Source: Planctomycetales bacterium
Lineage (GTDB): Bacteria > Planctomycetota > Planctomycetia > Planctomycetales > Planctomycetaceae
DNA: 8,205 nt
Assembly: GCA_020050375.1 (NCBI GenBank)
Contig: JAGVKR010000541.1
Coordinates: 1-8,205, forward strand
Direction: 5' to 3'
The stretch's first letter is position 1. Each line of letters begins with the position of its first letter. Below are positions 6,001 to 8,205 of this stretch, piece by piece. Position numbers and translations under genes: made by a program. The notes beneath the pieces are model-generated. The model did no database searches. It worked only from the letters and a program-made list of their open reading frames with translations, and had not been told where the DNA came from.

Positions 6001-6827
6001 CTCCATCCTCGATCCTCTTGCATTTCGGCCGGCAGCACGATCACCGGTTGGCGCCAGGCGAACGTGAAGGGCTGATGTGCCCGCGGCGAAACAAGCAGAC
6101 GGACGCGATCCGCATTCGGGCCGGCAATGTCGCGGAGCAGCCGTCGGTGCGATTCAGGGGCGGGGCTTGCGACCCAAAGCACGCGCAGCAGACCTGCCAG
6201 TCCCGCCAACCACCAGAGGCCGACGGCAGCGAGGCCGGCGACGTAGGCGGCGGCGATTGAGGATCGAGGGTCGAGATGGACTGAGGATCGAGGATGGAGG
6301 ATCGAGGATCGCAGAGAAACGGCAGGCGTGTCGATGCGGGCGAGCGTCGATTCCATGTCGCGAAGCGGGGCGTCATTATTGGTGGGTGTGGCGGGGGTCT
6401 CGATGATCGATGCCAGGGAATCCGTGCCGGCAATGTTGACTGTGGCGAGTGCTGGTTCGTGGTCGATTTTCTGAACGTCAGACAATCCGGACGATCGTTC
6501 AATCGCAACAATTGAAGGTCGCCCATCACCACTCGCTGCTTCTTCAATCGACGAAACACGCTCATCCGTCCGCGATTCCCTCTCCTCGTGCTTGCCTATT
6601 TGCGCGTCCCTCTCGAACTGAAAGCGCGGCAACGACCAGTGCGGCACCCCGGGGAGCAGGTTAATGACCGGTGCGAACAAACAACCGGCGAGCGTCAGCA
6701 CGATGATCCGCATTCGGCGGATCGGCTGACGGCAGCAGAGGACGCCGATGCTTCCCGCAGTCAAGACGATCAAACTCATCGCGGCCGCATCGATCAGACG
6801 ATCAAACACCGAAGGGAGTGGGGACAT
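3018..6827 (-). CDS. BlaR1-like M56 zinc metallopeptidase sensor with LolA-like and HEAT-repeat domains
   Basis: The protein has 1269 residues. The ATG at 6825-6827 is preceded by GGAG 7 bases upstream; the stop is TAA. Membrane helices: about 16-33, 40-60, 193-222 and 412-436, with another hydrophobic stretch at 322-343. The M56 core includes PVIVLPAEM, ALAHEWSHIARGD (zinc motif H311-E312-x-x-H315) and CQDFLADSEAA (about 350-359, where the third zinc ligand is expected). After helix 4 come a Ser/Ala/Pro-rich linker, a region from about 533 resembling LolA-type lipoprotein carriers (RGEAIRSGVIEYVEEN, then beta-rich), a charged Pro-rich linker (about 860-900), and a HEAT-repeat domain (904-1269) that opens YSGKSFDEWRLTL. 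In BlaR1, ligand binding outside the membrane activates the peptidase, which inactivates BlaI. Here no penicillin-binding domain is present, so LolA/HEAT probably replaces the sensor. The gene follows the BlaI-like gene by 145 bp and is probably cotranscribed. Two insertions (about 172-190 and 277-303) are encoded by 7-bp repeat arrays. Family call firm; ligand unknown. Confidence 0.85.
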   Translation of the reverse strand: MSPLPSVFDRLIDAAAMSLIVLTAGSIGVLCCRQPIRRMRIIVLTLAGCLFAPVINLLPGVPHWSLPRFQFERDAQIGKHEERESRTDERVSSIEEAASGDGRPSIVAIERSSGLSDVQKIDHEPALATVNIAGTDSLASIIETPATPTNNDAPLRDMESTLARIDTPAVSLRSSILHPRSSVHLDPRSSIAAAYVAGLAAVGLWWLAGLAGLLRVLWVASPAPESHRRLLRDIAGPNADRVRLLVSPRAHQPFTFAWRQPVIVLPAEMQEDRGWRIEDRSADADVTQKSAADPLSSIFYPRSSTRSALAHEWSHIARGDTWVWSFSGLVRLVYYYQPLCWWLRRQLRLCQDFLADSEAARQSSPTEYAEFLATRAIGRPLALGLGITAGKSDLYRRVSMLVKNQRPLEAHCPGWWSASVGGAAAAILVVAATFGGRTEMRAAPTEVATRVPNGELQSSASSEILRAGGSRWSPPAALSTLPKADAGDAIESPTTAGNSTEKAPTDTEVQLAAAPATADAAGVVDPADAEKRKLIDGVLARGEAIRSGVIEYVEENDFLNGNKAEFKGEFAFSGASSSYRQTIEKIQAISVNHNGYSFGFRGGNTPHLYLQLPGHTILGRHVWARSLLMPVPPELSSVNPADVRLVGSETINGVETKTLEWPAGETDKTTGLALPSELEAAKRTVRLHVAPQLGYAIVRLKRLDRFGLANAVAEFSEFKEVAPGIHFPFRAHIQSKGSATRTRVVNVSELNQPIAYGYFVIRLPAGTQVEDLRPHWNDHYPAVSQRAEFDKTAYPLRSFTLLAEEPAGLPPAVLAEMDRDLVPLDEWAKIRQAAEARERDSTTKKGPKPGFKVKRERGEAKAQGVEPTPPTSPAKPAPGSHSQAASPEKAPVTTVSVDKSKLRYSGKSFDEWRLTLVNDLDPETRVKALEALGALGANAYGSEAAAAIEQALRADDPLINEYKVQIAAFKALVQSGDAGIAVLEKQLDAPLEGTRHRALLALVKFAPPTDSAAKALLKAARDTSDQVRTDAYPLLVARHLGNDEVFEQIVQAFKREQAEVKLSILSRLTAPGIPIDRAEMLLSKALASDDGEPPFAAAVHLALNGPDSKSIVDQLQKKLLASGPKLCGRFVHELWAYQNDGRSLHAAIAIPALIAVLESKESCRGDDDGAVSPEDGIAVLGRIPSPSPEKIRFLLKAAEGKLQVTSAQVQIEAFHALAKMGKEAQEALPTLNRLLAQWKKAESDLSSPSTLPKNWESTIKAAIQRIEGK
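5916..6020. repeat. inverted pair of 7-bp arrays inside the M56 coding sequence
   Basis: Five units (CGAGGAT, CGAGGAT, AGAAGAT, CGAAGAT, AGAGGAT) at 5916-5950 are followed 35 bp later by inverted units (CTTCGAT, CTTCGAT, TCTCCAT, CCTCGAT, CCTCTTG) at 5986-6020. They translate to the segment about EDRGWRIEDR to SSIFYPRSSTRS, directly before ALAHEWSH. The frame stays open. Confidence 0.75.
6253..6310. repeat. 7-bp GAGGATC array inside the M56 coding sequence
   Basis: Degenerate GAGGATC units with one 3-base interruption encode the minus-strand peptide SSILHPRSSVHLDPRSSI, just before the third predicted membrane helix of the M56 protein. The array is in frame. Confidence 0.7.
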
Positions 6828-6850
6828 GAGAAGGCTCCGGGGCGGTGGAT

Positions 6851-6882
6851 GTTTAGAGTTTTAGAGTTGAAGAGTTATTAAG
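6851..6882. repeat. 8-bp period array (inverted form of the 1436-1483 array)
   Basis: Units GTTTAGAG, TTTTAGAG, TTGAAGAG and TTATTAAG are the reverse-complement type of the CTCTNNNN array near the window start. The array lies between the repressor gene and the M56 gene, 24 bp upstream of the M56 start, and separates the two genes without an obvious terminator. Confidence 0.6.
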
Positions 6883-6958
6883 TTCAAGGGGCGACGAGGC
6901 GAAGTCTGGCGGTGCAATTGGTCTCTGATGGGCGGACGCTGGTCGGATCGGTCCTTCT

Positions 6959-6993
6959 CGATCCTCGACCTTCTATCCTCGATCCTCTTTCTT
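6959..6993. repeat. 7-bp array overlapping the end of the repressor gene
   Basis: Five 7-bp units (CGATCCT, CGACCTT, CTATCCT, CGATCCT, CTTTCTT) span the repressor's 3' end. On the minus strand they encode the last residues KKEDRG and supply the TAG stop at 6973-6975. Confidence 0.7.
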
Positions 6994-7356
6994 CCCCCCT
7001 CGTCGTGCCTCGGCGAGCATGGCTTCCAGCTCGCGAAGCTCGCGGGGGCTGACGCGGCGTGACTTGAGCAGACTGGCGACGAACTGGTCCATCGCGCCAT
7101 CGAAGACCTTGTCGAGGAACCGGGCCGTTTCCTGCTCGCGGCTGTAGGCGGGGGAATAGACGAACGTCCGGCCGCGGACGGCGTGCGTCACGAGCCCCTT
7201 CTCATCCATGATCCGCAGCAGCGTCTGGATCGTATTGAACGCCAGCTCGTCCTGCGGGCACATCTTCTCGTGCACTTCGCGGACGCTGGCCGTTCCCAGC
7301 TCCCACAGGACCTTGAGGATCTCGATTTCACGTCCGCTGGGGGTCTGATCGGTCAT
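6973..7356 (-). CDS. BlaI/MecI/CopY-family transcriptional repressor
   Basis: The protein has 127 residues, the usual length for this family. The ATG at 7354-7356 has a strong ribosome site, AGGAGG (7364-7369), 7 bases upstream. Residues 1-75 form the winged-helix DNA-binding domain: REIEILKVLWELGTASVREVHEKM, the recognition segment NTIQTLLRIMDEKGLV, and the wing RGRTFVYSP. Residues about 76-120 (QETARFLDKVFDGAMDQFVASLLKS, then RELRELEAMLAEARR) are the dimerisation helices and, in staphylococcal BlaI and MecI, contain the proteolytic cleavage site. The dimer should bind the two CCTAA-N4-TTAGG palindromes flanking its own promoter and so repress this gene and the M56 gene downstream. The last four residues and the stop come from a 7-bp repeat array, so the tail is probably a recent, non-functional change. 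Family call firm; regulon beyond this operon unknown. Confidence 0.93.
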   Translation of the reverse strand: MTDQTPSGREIEILKVLWELGTASVREVHEKMCPQDELAFNTIQTLLRIMDEKGLVTHAVRGRTFVYSPAYSREQETARFLDKVFDGAMDQFVASLLKSRRVSPRELRELEAMLAEARRGGKKEDRG

Positions 7357-7394
7357 GTGGATCCCTCCTGCCGCACGCTGCTCGATTCGCTTTA

Positions 7395-7410
7395 ACCTAA
7401 ATGATTAGGT
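7395..7410. promoter_or_regulatory. BlaI-type operator 1 (overlaps transcription start)
   Basis: ACCTAAATGATTAGGT is a 16-bp dyad with six perfectly paired bases per arm and a 4-base centre. It lies directly downstream of the -10 box, where the start site should be (about 7405), and 38 bp upstream of the repressor ATG. It is followed on the + strand by GAAAA, as is operator 2. Confidence 0.8.
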
Positions 7411-7411
7411 G

Positions 7412-7440
7412 AAAATACAGACGACGAACGTGCTCGTCAA
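7412..7440 (-). promoter_or_regulatory. sigma70-like promoter of the repressor-M56 operon
   Basis: On the minus strand, TTGACG (7435-7440) and TATTTT (7412-7417) are separated by exactly 17 bases. The promoter lies between the two operators, so bound repressor would block both sides of RNA polymerase. Confidence 0.75.
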
Positions 7441-7446
7441 GAGAAA

Positions 7447-7462
7447 ACCTAATGAATTAGGT
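7447..7462. promoter_or_regulatory. BlaI-type operator 2 (upstream of -35)
   Basis: ACCTAATGAATTAGGT is a 16-bp dyad with the same half-sites as operator 1 (ACCTAA/TTAGGT) and a different centre. Its centre is 52 bp from that of operator 1, about five helical turns, so both sites face the same side of the DNA. Confidence 0.8.
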
Positions 7463-7470
7463 GAAAAGAA

Positions 7471-7498
7471 GGATTCAGGATTCGGCATTCAGGATTCA
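7471..7498. repeat. 7-bp GGATTCA array
   Basis: The units GGATTCA, GGATTCG, GCATTCA and GGATTCA start 8 bp after operator 2. An inverted counterpart lies at 7601-7628 on the other side of the long hairpin. Confidence 0.75.
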
Positions 7499-7511
7499 GG
7501 GGACACGATTG

Positions 7512-7576
7512 TAACCCGAAGCGTTAGCGAGGGAGTGCGTGAAGGTGTCGCATTCCCTCGCTAACGCTTCGGGTTA
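7512..7576. repeat. long hairpin, 28-bp stem
   Basis: The left arm 7512-7539 (starting TAACCCGAAGCGTTAGCGAG) pairs with the right arm 7549-7576 (ending CTCGCTAACGCTTCGGGTTA) at 27 of 28 positions, the exception being a G-T wobble; the loop is TGAAGGTGT. It lies between the end of the DapA-like gene and the repressor promoter, both on the minus strand, and could end transcription of the former, although no T-run follows. I recall the arm motif AACCCGAAGCGTTAGCGAGGG as frequent in planctomycete intergenic DNA; this is unverified. Confidence 0.8.
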
Positions 7577-7600
7577 GGATTGGCGGCAGCCAAACTTCCC

Positions 7601-7628
7601 TGAATCCCGAATCCCGAATCCCGAATCC
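7601..7628. repeat. 7-bp CGAATCC array (inverted to 7471-7498)
   Basis: The units TGAATCC, CGAATCC, CGAATCC and CGAATCC end 6 bp before the stop codon of the DapA-like gene. They are the reverse complement of the GGATTCA array on the other side of the hairpin. Confidence 0.75.
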
Positions 7629-7634
7629 TCCTCC

Positions 7635-8205
7635 TCATCCCTTCGCCGTCGACGGAACCCAGTCCGGCAGACGCTCGCTGAGCAGGCGCACGAAGGCGTG
7701 ATACTCTTCGTCGCTGGTGCCGACATAAGGGGGCAGGAGCCGCAGCGGGACTTCCGGGGCGTGCATCTTCTCGAAGATCTTGTCGTACGCTCCGTCGATG
7801 CGAGTGGCGGGAACGGTTTCGAACAGCGTCTCGATCACGATGTCGCATTCGCGCTGCAGTAACACAAGCGTCGGGATGTCGCGGCGGATTCCCGCGTCGA
7901 GCAGCGCTTGCATTTTCGGCCAGCAGAGGATCAGCGACGCGAGCAGGCCGCACTCTCCGTGAAGAGAGCCGTAGGCATATCCCGTTTCCGAGAGAAAATG
8001 CTGCAACTGGGGCGAGTGTCTGAGCAGGCTCTGAATGTGCGACATCGAGTCGCCGCAGTTTTTTGTGGCGACGAGGTTCGGATGCTCTTCCGCCAGCCGA
8101 CCATATTCCTTCCCGGTCACAAGGCGCTTCGTGCGAGGCAGGTTGTAATGGATGAACTGGCAGTCGCGGAATCGCCCGCACACCTGCCGGAAGAACTCGA
8201 ACAGC
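7635..8205 (-). CDS. DapA/NanA-family (dihydrodipicolinate synthase-like) lyase, N-terminus cut by window end
   Basis: 189 residues are visible. The frame is open to the window edge, so a GTG at 8181-8183 is an internal Val rather than the start; TGA at 7635-7637 ends it. Members of this TIM-barrel class I aldolase family are about 290-300 residues long, so roughly 110 N-terminal residues, including the GTTGE-type pyruvate-binding motif, lie outside. The visible part has the catalytic Tyr in FIHYNLPR (codon 8145-8147) and the Schiff-base Lys in LVATKNCGD (codon 8061-8063), 28 residues apart, exactly the Tyr133-Lys161 spacing of E. coli DapA. Gly-rich GYAYGSLHGECGLLASL fits the strand after the active-site lysine. 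The residue matching the DapA substrate-binding Arg138 is Thr here, so lysine synthesis is not certain; a keto-acid or sialic-acid-type lyase is possible. The gene is co-oriented with the repressor operon but separated by a long hairpin and an independent promoter. Confidence 0.85.
   Translation of the reverse strand, partial: LFEFFRQVCGRFRDCQFIHYNLPRTKRLVTGKEYGRLAEEHPNLVATKNCGDSMSHIQSLLRHSPQLQHFLSETGYAYGSLHGECGLLASLILCWPKMQALLDAGIRRDIPTLVLLQRECDIVIETLFETVPATRIDGAYDKIFEKMHAPEVPLRLLPPYVGTSDEEYHAFVRLLSERLPDWVPSTAKG

Noticed and set aside
3173..6664. Multiple plus-strand frames opposite the M56 gene
   Set aside because: These are antisense shadows of one continuous 1269-codon gene with recognisable domains.
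7561..8181. 206-codon minus-strand frame overlapping the DapA-like gene
   Set aside because: It is the wrong frame; the overlapping frame has the catalytic Tyr and Lys at the exact family spacing.

Overview
The window reads like a high-GC planctomycete chromosome fragment. The pointers are a BlaI/MecI-type repressor paired with an M56 (BlaR1-like) membrane peptidase that carries a LolA-like region and HEAT repeats, a second HEAT-repeat protein ending in a Cys/Tyr-rich tail that I remember from planctomycete hypothetical proteins, and noncoding DNA full of palindromic and short-period repeats. The taxonomic call is inference from these traits; no rRNA or other marker is present.

Layout: (1) bases 1-1371, + strand, the C-terminal part of a HEAT-repeat protein cut by the window start. 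(2) 1372-1625, intergenic, with a 7-bp and an 8-bp period array. (3) 1626-1820, +, a small predicted two-helix membrane protein. (4) 1821-3017, about 1.2 kb without a convincing protein gene: a clover-like REP element, two copies of a roughly 230-bp element about 93% identical in its core, three stem-loops that share the loop TGCAGTTG on different stems, and a 222-bp element with perfect 20-bp terminal inverted repeats. Two good sigma70-like promoters on the minus strand read into the two element copies, so I interpret this region as one or two leftward structured noncoding RNAs or a repeat family imitating them. (5) 3018-6827, -, a 1269-residue M56 peptidase sensor with LolA-like and HEAT modules. 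(6) 6973-7356, -, a BlaI-family repressor. (7) 7357-7462, its promoter, with two near-identical 16-bp operators flanking the -35/-10 elements. (8) 7463-7634, a 28-bp-stem hairpin nested between inverted 7-bp arrays. (9) 7635-8205, -, the C-terminal two thirds of a DapA/NanA-family lyase cut by the window end.

The repressor and the M56 protein form a probable autoregulated leftward operon: the repressor dimer would bind the twin operators, and the membrane peptidase would relieve repression after an extracytoplasmic signal. Instead of a penicillin-binding sensor domain, the peptidase carries a LolA-like region and a HEAT-repeat domain, so the signal is probably not a beta-lactam. Short-period (7 bp) repeat arrays recur throughout the window and have entered coding sequence, including just before the HExxH catalytic motif and at the repressor stop codon.
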